Shown here: positions 1 to 8,447 of the stretch, piece by piece | Numbering within the stretch: the stretch's first letter is position 1 | How the letters are laid out: each line of letters opens with the position of its first letter | DNA from: Chitinophagaceae bacterium | GTDB lineage: Bacteria > Bacteroidota > Bacteroidia > Chitinophagales > Chitinophagaceae | Assembly (NCBI GenBank): GCA_020847395.1 | Contig: JADLCD010000020.1 | Span: forward strand, 1-64,000 | Reading direction: 5' to 3' | DNA: 64,000 nt | Notes under the pieces: model-generated | Database searches by the model: none | What the model was told of the DNA's origin: nothing | What the model saw: the letters and a program-made list of their open reading frames with translations, nothing else | Program-made: the position numbers and the translations under genes

Positions 1-380
1 AAACCCTGGCTATCCGATACCTACCTACCGCTGGTAATAGATTGCGTATGCATTGCTCCAAAAAATAAACAAACTCATTATGAATCCTTACAAATAAACA
101 AAAAATCTTAGCTTAACGACTATGGTGTCTCCACCAGCCAGCGACAATTTTGAATGCACCCCTGGCGCACTACATTTATTAAATGCTTTATTTTTTCATA
201 GCCTTTGTACAGATCGTGTGCAGCAATCTATTGTTAATGTAAAATAGTAATTTTTGAAACTGACTTTAAAAGGAGATCGTTACTGACAAGATAATCCCGA
301 CATAATAACTGTGAAGAAAAATAGTACACGGAGCACGAAGATATTACGGAGGCTTACGGATTTTCTCTCATTACATCAAA
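1..380. other. Left edge, no supported gene
   Basis: No convincing gene begins or ends here. One plus-strand frame is open from base 1 to a stop at about 111 and could be the tail of a gene lying outside the window, but about 36 codons without a recognisable motif do not prove it. The rest is AT-rich with scattered stops in all frames. The small plus ORF starting at 311 overlaps the DUF3500 gene on the other strand and looks like a shadow. Confidence 0.4.
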
Positions 381-1409
381 TCAGGAACTTTTTTTGTGAT
401 GCCCGTTTTTATAATGCTCCAGCAAAGCATCTTCGCCAAAATCATTTTTCAAATCGCGGATCACGGTATGAATATGGTTCGCATTATTCTGTGTATTGTC
501 GTATTCAATAACAATGGTTGGTCCATGTATGCGGTAGTAACAAGGGTTGCCAATACCCCTTTGCTGGGAGCCGGCCCAGGCAAACCGGAGATTTTCCATG
601 CCTGCGTTTTTAATATCCTGTAGCATTTTACCGAATAATTCTTTTTTATAGCGCAACAGGTAAACCTCCAGCAGCTTAAGAAATAGTAATTGCGCTTTTG
701 CACTCAATTCCGTATAACGCACCCCGGCAGGTTGCTCAATCATTGCTTTCCGCATATTGCCTGTTATTATTTCAGAGGGCGCTGTTGTATTTATGATTGC
801 TTTTTTCAATTCCGTATCAGAGAGGCTGTGTAAAAGCTCAAAGCCGGCAGTTGTTTCCTCTTTTAAAATTTCTTTGTTCTTTTGCTTACCGGATTGTACT
901 ACTGCAGGGTTAGACCCCAGGAATGAAGGTGTTCCAGACAGGAGTAAATTGTTATGTGCAGAGAAATTGAAAGAAATATGGTGTCCTTCAAAACGCCAAC
1001 CCCATATACCGGAGGCTGATGGTATTCCAAAAATGGTTAAAAAGTATTTTTCGGGATCACGGTAATGATCATCCGCAGATCTTTTTTCCAGTTCCTTTAA
1101 TAAGATTTCCAGTTGCATAATGGCAGTAATTTTTTCTACTGCGGCATTACTTAGTGAAGCACGCAATAAAGCGAATACCTGTTGCTGCTGAACGCTGTTA
1201 AGCTCATTCATTGCAATGCCTTTTCGGTCATCAAGCGGCACATAGTGAAAGTTGTATCGTTCAGTACTATCGAAAGGCAATACCGCTTTGCTTTTCTGCC
1301 CACTATTGAGCAGTTGAATAAAACGGTTGGCTTCCGTAGTAATGTCCTGTGCCTGAGCAGGTAAATACAATAAACCAATACTGAAAGCGAGAAACCAGTA
1401 ACGAGTCAT
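381..1409 (-). CDS. DUF3500 secreted protein
   Basis: A 342-residue protein with an N-terminal signal peptide (hydrophobic residues 4-17, likely cleavage after AQAQ near residue 21). The body matches the DUF3500 family: a WGWRFEGHHISFNF segment around residues 135-148, and a C-terminal part with FAWAG near 275 and an HIHTVIRDL segment near 315 that precedes the acidic end. DUF3500 proteins are exported and have no established biochemical role. The ATG at 1409 directly precedes the signal peptide. It stands alone, divergent from the RhuM island, with an AT-rich 190-bp spacer between. Family assignment is by pattern recognition; function is not known. Confidence 0.8.
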   Translation of the reverse strand: MTRYWFLAFSIGLLYLPAQAQDITTEANRFIQLLNSGQKSKAVLPFDSTERYNFHYVPLDDRKGIAMNELNSVQQQQVFALLRASLSNAAVEKITAIMQLEILLKELEKRSADDHYRDPEKYFLTIFGIPSASGIWGWRFEGHHISFNFSAHNNLLLSGTPSFLGSNPAVVQSGKQKNKEILKEETTAGFELLHSLSDTELKKAIINTTAPSEIITGNMRKAMIEQPAGVRYTELSAKAQLLFLKLLEVYLLRYKKELFGKMLQDIKNAGMENLRFAWAGSQQRGIGNPCYYRIHGPTIVIEYDNTQNNANHIHTVIRDLKNDFGEDALLEHYKNGHHKKSS

Positions 1410-1597
1410 AGCCTGGGAATTGAGATTGAATATAAAGGATTTTGGGAAAAAGGTTCAAGTATGTGCTGGCAAAGCAACACTAAAATTTTTTCATAAGTAG
1501 GCTCATTCTATTAGCTTTAATATTTTTATTTAATAATAAAAACAAAATCAATTAGTAGTTAAGCTTATTTAATTAAAAATTATATTAATCATTATAA

Positions 1598-1696
1598 AAT
1601 ATAAATTTTGTATACTTTATACTTAGAAAGCTGGAAACTGAATTAAAGGAGGCGCAAAAAGAAATGAATAGTTATTTAAAAGAATTATTAAACTGA
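1598..1696 (+). pseudogene. Possible HsdS C-terminal remnant
   Basis: A short open frame just before the RhuM gene reads ...RKLETELKEAQKEMNSY... and ends at the TGA at 1694-1696, 10 bp before the RhuM ATG. The charged coiled-coil ending in a SYLKELL-like motif resembles the C-terminal helix of type I restriction specificity subunits (HsdS). A stop lies in frame at 1595, so only about 32 codons remain. It could instead be a small leader peptide starting at ATG 1664, which has an AAAGGAGG upstream. The remnant reading is inference, based on the motif and on RhuM genes commonly sitting inside type I restriction loci. Confidence 0.35.
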
Positions 1697-1706
1697 CATA
1701 CAAGTT

Positions 1707-2741
1707 ATGGCTAAGCAAATAAAAAAAGTGCAGGAAGGGTTTAACGAAATACTGCTTTATACCACGCCAAATGGCAAGGTAAAGGTTGAAATTTATTTGC
1801 AGAATGAAACCATCTGGCTAACCCAACAAAAAATTGCTGAGCTTTTTGGGGTTCAACGCCCTGCTGTTACAAAGCACCTGAAAAACATTTTTAACTCAGG
1901 AGAATTGAAGGAAGAACTGGTATGTTCCATTTTGGAACATACCAGTCCTCATGGAGCACTCCGGGGCAAAACACAGGAATCAAAAACAAAATTTTATAAT
2001 CTTGATGCCATTATATCCGTAGGCTACCGGGTAAATAGTTCGCAGGCAACCGCATTTCGTATATGGGCCACGGAACGGCTGAAAGAATACATCATCAAGG
2101 GGTTTACCATGGATGATGAGCGGCTGAAAAACCCCGGTACTATTTTTGGTAAGGACTATTTTGAAGAACAACTGGCCCGTATACGGGATATACGCAGCAG
2201 CGAACGTCGTTTTTATCAGAAGATTACAGACATCTATGCGCAATGCAGCGCAGACTACCGGGCAGATACAGATATCACGCAAAAATTCTTCGCCACGGTT
2301 CAGAATAAATTGCATTGGGCTATTACCGGGCAAACTGCTGCCGAAATTATCCATTCAAGAGCAGACAGCGGAAAAGAAAATATGGGATTGACCACATGGA
2401 AGCATACTCCCCAGGGAAAAATAAGGAAAACAGATGTGGGTATAGCAAAAAATTACCTTAACGAAAATGAGTTGGACGGGCTGAACCGGATTGTTAGCAT
2501 GTATTTGGATTATGCCGAAATGCAGGCAAACAAAGCTGTAATAATGTATATGAAAAACTGGATAGAGAAGCTGGACGCTTTTCTGCAATTTAATGAACAG
2601 CAAATTTTAAAAGATACCGGCAAAATATCGCACGAAGTAGCACTCGCCTTAGCCGAAAACGAATTTGAGAAATTTGACAGTAAGCAAAGCAGCTTGTATG
2701 AAAGTGATTTTGATAAAGCGGTGAAGAAGTTAAAAAAATGA
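1707..2741 (+). CDS. rhuM: RhuM family protein
   Basis: A 344-residue member of the RhuM family, named from a Salmonella pathogenicity island but mostly found in type I restriction-modification loci and other mobile islands. Visible landmarks: an N-terminal HTH-like segment (WLTQQKIAELFGVQRPAVTK, about residues 32-51), the FYNLDAIISVGYRVNS signature near residue 98, and FRIWATERLKEYIIKGF just after it. Length is normal for the family and the frame is intact. It overlaps the metallophosphoesterase start by an ATGA junction, so the two are probably co-translated. A perfect 14-bp hairpin lies inside the coding sequence (separate entry). The molecular role of RhuM is not established; the virulence label should not be taken literally here. 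Confidence 0.88.
   Translation: MAKQIKKVQEGFNEILLYTTPNGKVKVEIYLQNETIWLTQQKIAELFGVQRPAVTKHLKNIFNSGELKEELVCSILEHTSPHGALRGKTQESKTKFYNLDAIISVGYRVNSSQATAFRIWATERLKEYIIKGFTMDDERLKNPGTIFGKDYFEEQLARIRDIRSSERRFYQKITDIYAQCSADYRADTDITQKFFATVQNKLHWAITGQTAAEIIHSRADSGKENMGLTTWKHTPQGKIRKTDVGIAKNYLNENELDGLNRIVSMYLDYAEMQANKAVIMYMKNWIEKLDAFLQFNEQQILKDTGKISHEVALALAENEFEKFDSKQSSLYESDFDKAVKKLKK
1916..1946. repeat. Perfect hairpin inside RhuM gene
   Basis: Two 14-nt arms (ACTGGTATGTTCCA at 1916-1929 and its exact complement at 1933-1946) flank a TTT loop. The stem lies in the coding segment LVCSILEHTS of RhuM. It is not followed by a T-run, so it is not an ordinary terminator. Confidence 0.9.
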
Positions 2742-3496
2742 TTATTCAATACGCATCTGATCTACATTTGGAATTTCCGGAAAACAAAGCTTTTCTGAAG
2801 CTTAATCCTTTACAACCCAAAGGAGAGATGCTCATATTAGCCGGAGATATTGTACCTTTTGCCGTACTCAACAGGCACAAGGATTTTTTTAGCTATGTAT
2901 CAGACCATTTTAAAACCACCTGGTGGATACCAGGCAACCACGAGTACTACCATTTTGATATTGCTGAAAAGCAAGGCAGCTTTAAAGAAAACATTAAGCC
3001 CAATGTGCATCTTGTGAACAATGTACAGGAGATTATCAATGATAGCCGCTTTATATTTTCCACACTTTGGTCAAAAATCAACCCCGGCAAACAATGGTTT
3101 ATAGAAAAAAGCATGAGCGATTTCCAGGTAATAAAATACAAGGGATTTCGCTTTTCCATAGATCGCTTTAACGAGCAGCATGAAAACTGCCTTGCTTTTG
3201 TTACAGAAGCTTTAACCCAAAAACACTCAGGGAAAACAATAGTGGTTACCCACCACGTACCTACGCTGATGCATTATCCAAAACAATATAGAACAAGCGA
3301 ACTGAACGAGGCATTTGCCTTAGAATTGTTTGACCTGATAGAAAAACAGCAACCCGATTATTGGATATACGGACATCACCATAGCAATACCCCGGAGTTT
3401 GAGATTGGCAAAACAAAATTGCTAACCAACCAGTTGGGATATGTGAAATACGGGGAAAACAAAGGATTTGATAAAGGATGTATAATTACAATTTGA
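2738..3496 (+). CDS. Calcineurin-like metallophosphoesterase
   Basis: A 252-residue cytoplasmic metallophosphoesterase. The five metal-site motifs are visible in order: SDLHLE near residue 7, AGDIV near 37, GNHEYY near 68, VVTHHVP near 168 and YGHHH near 212. These predict a dinuclear metal centre for phosphoester hydrolysis, but the substrate cannot be read from sequence. The ATG at 2738 overlaps the RhuM stop (ATGA), and its own TGA at 3494-3496 lies within the open frame of the next gene, so the three genes form one translation-coupled cluster. Sequence style resembles uncharacterised phosphoesterases carried with restriction or defence islands, but that link is inference. Confidence 0.88.
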   Translation: MIIQYASDLHLEFPENKAFLKLNPLQPKGEMLILAGDIVPFAVLNRHKDFFSYVSDHFKTTWWIPGNHEYYHFDIAEKQGSFKENIKPNVHLVNNVQEIINDSRFIFSTLWSKINPGKQWFIEKSMSDFQVIKYKGFRFSIDRFNEQHENCLAFVTEALTQKHSGKTIVVTHHVPTLMHYPKQYRTSELNEAFALELFDLIEKQQPDYWIYGHHHSNTPEFEIGKTKLLTNQLGYVKYGENKGFDKGCIITI

Positions 3497-3572
3497 GTTT
3501 GGCTCAAAGAAAATTAAGTTTGAAATATTTTATTCTAACCGAAAAACCCTGGGTATTTCTGTAACGCCTGAT

Positions 3573-4175
3573 ATGGATGTGTTTGTAAAAGCACCATTGA
3601 ACGGAAGTACAGAAAAGATTAGAACAATTGTAAGAAAAAAAGCAACCTGGATAATAAAGCAGCAAAATTTCTTTCTGGGCTTTTTCCCGAAATCGCCACC
3701 TAAAAAATATATCAGTGGAGAGTCTCATTACTATTTGGGAAGACAATACAAACTGAGAGTGATTAAAGCAAAAAGAAATAATATACATTTTAACGCAAGA
3801 GAAATATTAGTGAGCGTAAAAGAAAGCAGTTCGGCCAAAACTGTTGTAAATATTTGGTATAAAGAAAGGGCTAAAATAAAATTTGCCGAGATTGCAGAAC
3901 CTCTTATTCAAAGATTTAAAAAATATAAAGTAGAGCCAAAATCAATATGGCAACAGGAAATGAATAGAAGATGGGGGAGTTGTACACCCAAAGGAAAAAT
4001 CATTTTGAATCCGGAACTTATTAAGGCTCCGAAGCCTTGCATTGAGTATGTGATCATTCATGAACTTTGTCATTTGGTGCATAAAAATCATACAAAGAAG
4101 TTTTTTGAATTGCAGGTTAAAGAGATGCCTGACTGGGAGAGATGGAAGAATAAGCTGGAGAGTTTGCTTGCATAG
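3573..4175 (+). CDS. YgjP-like zinc metallopeptidase
   Basis: A YgjP-like (DUF45, SprT/M48-related) metallopeptidase domain. The zinc motif HELCH lies at residues 163-167, with a further His in HKNHTKKF, and the family segment RRWGSCTPKGKI precedes it near residue 138. Homologues of this type often accompany type I restriction operons. The start is problematic: the homologous N-terminus (KIKFEIFYSNRKTLGISVTPD) continues in frame upstream of the ATG at 3573 to a stop at 3483, but no ATG, GTG or TTG occurs in that stretch. Translation may begin at a rare codon such as ATT 3513, be coupled to the preceding gene, or the 5' end may have been lost by mutation. Coordinates give the first ATG. Confidence 0.8.
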   Translation: MDVFVKAPLNGSTEKIRTIVRKKATWIIKQQNFFLGFFPKSPPKKYISGESHYYLGRQYKLRVIKAKRNNIHFNAREILVSVKESSSAKTVVNIWYKERAKIKFAEIAEPLIQRFKKYKVEPKSIWQQEMNRRWGSCTPKGKIILNPELIKAPKPCIEYVIIHELCHLVHKNHTKKFFELQVKEMPDWERWKNKLESLLA

Positions 4176-4273
4176 GCATGTCTATAAACAATTTCTTAAG
4201 CCAGGCTACTCTCTAAAAATATAAAAACCCCCGAATGTCATCACGCAGGGATTAATTATATAAACTATATCTT

Positions 4274-5947
4274 TTATCTTCCTTCCGTCACTTCCTGTAT
4301 CGGCCTACCTATGGAGCCGCTTGGCATTTGTATGCGTAATAAGGCGGCTACCGTGGGCGCAATATCCGTCATCCCGGTTACGCGGTTGGTATATCCGGGT
4401 TTTATTTTCCAGCCCATCCATACCAATGGAATATGAGCATCATAGGGATACCATGTGCCGTGTGTTGCGCCTTTAAGGCTGCCGCCTTTCCATGTTGGTT
4501 GAACAATAATGGTATAGTCGCCACTTCTTTTTACGTTATAACCTTTAATAAGCATATCCTTTATAACATCGGGCAGCGGTGCATAACCCAATGCATCATT
4601 GTTTACAACATTGGCAATACCATCGGCTTTTAGCAATTCAGTTCTCACTATGGCATCTAACTGTTTGTGGTCAATGTTTTTCTGGTTTATCTCATCCCAG
4701 TTCATATATAACTGGTAATTGGTGAAAGCCAGGATAGGTTTTTCAAGACCCAATTTTTGTTTCAATACTTCTGTTAATGCACCAGAAAATTCTTTTTCAG
4801 TTATCGCGCCTGATGGCATTTTGTTTTCAAGATAATAACCCGGTGATTCCGCAACACCGTGATCAGCAGTTATAAAATACAGGTAGTTGTTTTTGCCGAA
4901 TTTTTTGTCAAGATAACTGAAGAAGTCTGCAAGGTCTTTATCAAGACGGAGATAATCATCTTCCTGCTCTATAGAGTTTGGCCCGTAAGTATGTCCTATA
5001 GCATCAGGACTTGAAAAACTTACTGCAAGAAAATCAGTGAACTTGCCGCCGCCGAGGTCATATCCTTCTATGGCTGCTTTGGCAAATTCAAAAGTGAGTG
5101 TATTACCATATGGCGTTGTGCGCACGGCGCCATAATTTTTGCCAATAAACTGTTTCAAGTCTTTGGGAAATACAGGCTTTTTTTCGCCATTGGCAGAGCC
5201 TTCATAATCTTTATCGTCTGCTGTGCTTAACGTATACGTATCTATCGGGTAAAGTGTATTCCAGTCATTTTTATAATAAGTGTCAACTATCTTTTTTTCA
5301 TTAAAGCGTTTAGCCCAGTCCGGTAGTTCCTTCATATAATAAGTGCTGGTAATAAAATTGCCATCACCATTATACCAAAATGCCGCTGTAGCCGCATGAC
5401 CGGCGGGTAAAATGGAAGCTCTGTCTTTTATAGCAACGCCTACGGTTTTGCTCTGGTAGTTTGATGCTATGCGTAACTGGTCTGTTACAGTGGTAACAAG
5501 ATTATTATGTGGAGACTGCCCTTTGCCCGGCTTTGCAGAACCAACAATCATGGTGGAATCATCATTAACACAACCTATGTCTTTGCCGGTTTTTCTATCA
5601 AACCAATCATTGCCTACAATACCATGTATAGCAGGCGTTGTGCCGGTATATACGCATGTATGACCACAGGCTGTAATGGTTGGTGAATAATCAATCAACG
5701 TGTTTTCGCAGGAAAAACCATCACGGATTAATCTTTTAAAACCACCTTGTGTATAGCGGTTTTGAAAGCGATATAAATAATCCCAGCGCATCTGGTCAAC
5801 CATCATACCAATTACAATTTTTGGTTGAGATGGCGTAGCAGATGTTGCTTTAGTAGTTTGCTGACTGTAAAGAACATTGGATAATAATAAGCTTAAGCCT
5901 AAAACAAAAGTTAAACGGCTTTGCTGGTTCAATTGTGGTATATGCAT
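4274..5947 (-). CDS. pafA: PafA-type alkaline phosphatase
   Basis: A 557-residue exported phosphate monoesterase of the alkaline phosphatase superfamily, close to PafA of flavobacteria. A signal peptide covers about residues 1-30. Metal and catalytic residues known from PafA can be matched: Asp in MMVDQMRWDY, nucleophile Thr in SPTITACGHT, Asn in GIVGNDW, Lys and Arg in IKDRASILPAGH, Asp and His in PDAIGHTYG, Asp-His in TADHG, and the late His in GATHGTWYP. This Thr-nucleophile, Lys/Arg arrangement is the calcium-independent PafA type that releases phosphate from sugar and other organic phosphates. The start at 5947 was preferred over 5977 because it begins at the signal peptide. It is the last gene of a four-gene phosphohydrolase operon, 57 bp after its upstream neighbour. 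Confidence 0.92.
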   Translation of the reverse strand: MHIPQLNQQSRLTFVLGLSLLLSNVLYSQQTTKATSATPSQPKIVIGMMVDQMRWDYLYRFQNRYTQGGFKRLIRDGFSCENTLIDYSPTITACGHTCVYTGTTPAIHGIVGNDWFDRKTGKDIGCVNDDSTMIVGSAKPGKGQSPHNNLVTTVTDQLRIASNYQSKTVGVAIKDRASILPAGHAATAAFWYNGDGNFITSTYYMKELPDWAKRFNEKKIVDTYYKNDWNTLYPIDTYTLSTADDKDYEGSANGEKKPVFPKDLKQFIGKNYGAVRTTPYGNTLTFEFAKAAIEGYDLGGGKFTDFLAVSFSSPDAIGHTYGPNSIEQEDDYLRLDKDLADFFSYLDKKFGKNNYLYFITADHGVAESPGYYLENKMPSGAITEKEFSGALTEVLKQKLGLEKPILAFTNYQLYMNWDEINQKNIDHKQLDAIVRTELLKADGIANVVNNDALGYAPLPDVIKDMLIKGYNVKRSGDYTIIVQPTWKGGSLKGATHGTWYPYDAHIPLVWMGWKIKPGYTNRVTGMTDIAPTVAALLRIQMPSGSIGRPIQEVTEGR

Positions 5948-6004
5948 AAAATAATAAATATTAAAAGAAGATGGCAATGTAAAGATTTTGTTATTAACTG
6001 AATG

Positions 6005-7330
6005 TTAGTAATCCTTAATATTTACAAGATGATTTTGCCATACTGCGGCTACTCCCGGTTCATTTTCCACGAGTTTATTTTTCTTACCTTTTCTTTTTAC
6101 CAGTTCAAAAGAATCGTACAAAGCGCCGGTTGCAGTATAGCATTTGTACGAAAGTATATCGCCTTCCACTGTTATAAGCTGGTATAGTTGTGTATGTCCA
6201 CCGTTTTTATCCATCCAGTCCTTTTTATTTTCCTCGTACATTTTTGAGCCGGCTACAGATATTACATACATGGTTCCCGAAAACTCCGGCCCATTTTCAT
6301 AAGGAATTTTTTTCATACCTCTTGCATAAGCATGGTCGTGCCCCTGCAGTATCAGGTCAACTTTATATTTATCAAACAAGGGTTTAAAATTATCTCTCAG
6401 CCAGGCATTATCACGGGTTTTGCTGATGGAATATACGGGATGATGAAAAATGATGCAGGTCCATTTGTTGGGATTATTTTTTAACACCGAATCAAGCCAT
6501 AATTTCTGGCTCAATAAATCCTCGGGTACTTCTTCCGCTTCATTGGAGTTTAATGAAATAAAGCGCATGCCCTGTATATCGGTGAAGTATACCGTCTCTT
6601 TCAGTTTTTCTGTTGCAGGCCCATTTTCAGGCAGGTTAAACTGTGGTCTCCACAATGCCGATAAATTGCCATCTTTTGTTTTGGAATATTCATGATTGCC
6701 TGGAGAAGGTATGGCGGGTATCATGGCATGTATAAAATTGCCGCCATAAAATAGTTCACCCCACTCATCATCATTATCGCCGCGGTTAACAATATCCCCG
6801 GCATACATAATGGCATTGGCTTCGGGCATTTTGCCAAATGCCTGCCTTATTACTCTTGGCCATAATGTTTTCATACCAACCTGCACATCACCCATGTATA
6901 TAAAGGAGATTTTATCTCCGGGCTTGCCCGCAGTTTTAATATGAAACCATTCACTCTGGTATTTGTCGTACCCCACGCGATACATATACTTTGTGCCGGG
7001 CGTTAAATTTTTTATTACAATGGAATGATAATAAGCGGAGATATTATTATGCTGAAAAGCAGCAGAAACGGCTTCATGCTTATCTGCTTTTACAATAGCA
7101 GCCGGGTCTGCATTTACCGGCATTATTTCAACAACACCTTTTGTTACGGCGGTTGATGTACGCCATGTAATGGCAACAGATGTTGAAGGGTCTTCTGTTA
7201 CCGTCAATATTATTCTGTCGGGATTTTCCTGCGGGGGAAAAGGATTAGCTGTTTGCTGTGCATATACACATGGCAGCATAAGCATAGTTATTGCCAGCAG
7301 GATACATTTTTGTTTTAATGAAGCAGTCAT
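6005..7330 (-). CDS. Secreted purple acid phosphatase-like enzyme
   Basis: A 441-residue exported metallophosphoesterase. After a signal peptide (to about residue 25) comes an N-terminal fibronectin-like domain (about 30-130, with VAITWRT and KYMYRVG) typical of purple acid phosphatases. The catalytic domain shows the usual metal-binding series: GDVQ near 148, AGDIVNRGD near 178, GNHEY near 212, FHHPVYS near 295 and QGHDHAYARG near 333. The family hydrolyses phosphate esters in the periplasm or outside the cell. The ATG at 7330 was chosen; the frame also permits a TTG one codon earlier. It lies only 5 bp from the preceding gene's stop, so it is surely cotranscribed with the other phosphatases. 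Confidence 0.9.
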   Translation of the reverse strand: MTASLKQKCILLAITMLMLPCVYAQQTANPFPPQENPDRIILTVTEDPSTSVAITWRTSTAVTKGVVEIMPVNADPAAIVKADKHEAVSAAFQHNNISAYYHSIVIKNLTPGTKYMYRVGYDKYQSEWFHIKTAGKPGDKISFIYMGDVQVGMKTLWPRVIRQAFGKMPEANAIMYAGDIVNRGDNDDEWGELFYGGNFIHAMIPAIPSPGNHEYSKTKDGNLSALWRPQFNLPENGPATEKLKETVYFTDIQGMRFISLNSNEAEEVPEDLLSQKLWLDSVLKNNPNKWTCIIFHHPVYSISKTRDNAWLRDNFKPLFDKYKVDLILQGHDHAYARGMKKIPYENGPEFSGTMYVISVAGSKMYEENKKDWMDKNGGHTQLYQLITVEGDILSYKCYTATGALYDSFELVKRKGKKNKLVENEPGVAAVWQNHLVNIKDY

Positions 7331-7335
7331 CAAAC

Positions 7336-8433
7336 TTAATTTTTTATTTCTTTTATAACATCTCCAACCGGGTGATCTGCTTTGTATGTTAATCCTAATA
7401 ACGAAGCGATGGTTTGTGCAAATTGTTTTTGATATAGCTGCATGTCTTTTGATACTTCACCCTTTGCAGCAATACCCGGAGCCATTACGGCAAACCATAT
7501 TTCGTCAGCGCCCGCAATACGTGAACCGTGGCTGGTCCATTGTTCTTTTTTGATGTCTCCACGTCCGTGGTCGCAGGTAATAAGAAGCGCTGTTTTGTCT
7601 TTATATTCGGGAGTGCTTTGTACATAATTCCAGATATCTCCAATCCATTTGTCAAGATTTTTTGTAGCATCCAGGTAATCCTTATACCTGCCTGCATGTG
7701 CCCATTCATCTGTTTCGCCATAAGCTATATAAAGCACCCGTGGCTTCCTGGTTTTTAAATGCTCTATAGCGGCATAATGTGTAAATACATCCATGCATTC
7801 CCCCAATTCAAATGGCTTAAACGAATCTTTAAGCATCGCATTAATCAATAATTCTTTTTCTGTAGGATTTTTTCCGCCTGTAGCATCAAATGCCGCCACC
7901 ACCGGAAAACCCGCGCGTTCTTCATTGAGTATGCGGTTAAAAGCTTCCCATGCGCCAAAGGCTGCTACTTTTCCTTTAAATGCCGGTTGCTGATTAATAT
8001 ATTCCAATACCGTTACATGAGGGTTAGGCTTATATTCATTAGAGTTTACCGCGGTATCAGGATAGCCTGTAAATATTTCGTTATAACCAGGGTAAGAAAA
8101 CCAGTAGGGATTTGCCACGTTTACCTTATTGTTCTTTTCCCTGTTGCCATAAATTTGTCCTTTAGCAGCAAGAGCGTTCCAGAAAAACGGCATTAATTTT
8201 TTCCTTCTTTCCGTAGCGGATTCAGCCCAATAGTTTTTATAGATTTCTGCGCTGTCGCTTTTTCCCTGGTTAAATCTTGCATTGTTTGCAATAGCAGTAT
8301 CCATTCCTTTAAATACTTCCTGCCAGCGTAAACCATCAGAGGTGATGATGATAATATTTTTTATTTCTGTTGTTTTTTGCTGTGCTGCCAACAACGCAGG
8401 AATAATGCATAAAATCAAGAATATTCTTTTCAT
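7336..8433 (-). CDS. Alkaline phosphatase-superfamily hydrolase
   Basis: A 365-residue exported enzyme of the alkaline phosphatase/sulfatase fold, nearest to type I phosphodiesterase/nucleotide pyrophosphatase proteins. Signal peptide about residues 1-18. Metal-site motifs are TSDGLRWQEVF near residue 30, ETDEWAHAGRY near 240, CDHGRGD near 285 and SHGSRI near 298. The probable nucleophile is the Ser in FSYPGYNE near 110, which sets it apart from the Thr-type PafA downstream. Substrate (monoester, diester or sulfate ester) cannot be decided. The start at 8433 is preferred because it opens a clean signal peptide; an upstream ATG at 8478 would overlap the preceding gene. Confidence 0.85.
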   Translation of the reverse strand: MKRIFLILCIIPALLAAQQKTTEIKNIIIITSDGLRWQEVFKGMDTAIANNARFNQGKSDSAEIYKNYWAESATERRKKLMPFFWNALAAKGQIYGNREKNNKVNVANPYWFSYPGYNEIFTGYPDTAVNSNEYKPNPHVTVLEYINQQPAFKGKVAAFGAWEAFNRILNEERAGFPVVAAFDATGGKNPTEKELLINAMLKDSFKPFELGECMDVFTHYAAIEHLKTRKPRVLYIAYGETDEWAHAGRYKDYLDATKNLDKWIGDIWNYVQSTPEYKDKTALLITCDHGRGDIKKEQWTSHGSRIAGADEIWFAVMAPGIAAKGEVSKDMQLYQKQFAQTIASLLGLTYKADHPVGDVIKEIKN

Positions 8434-8447
8434 AAAAATTGTATTGA

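Noticed and set aside
1-111. Open frame at the left edge
   Set aside because: About 36 codons with no recognisable motif; it could be a gene tail or chance.
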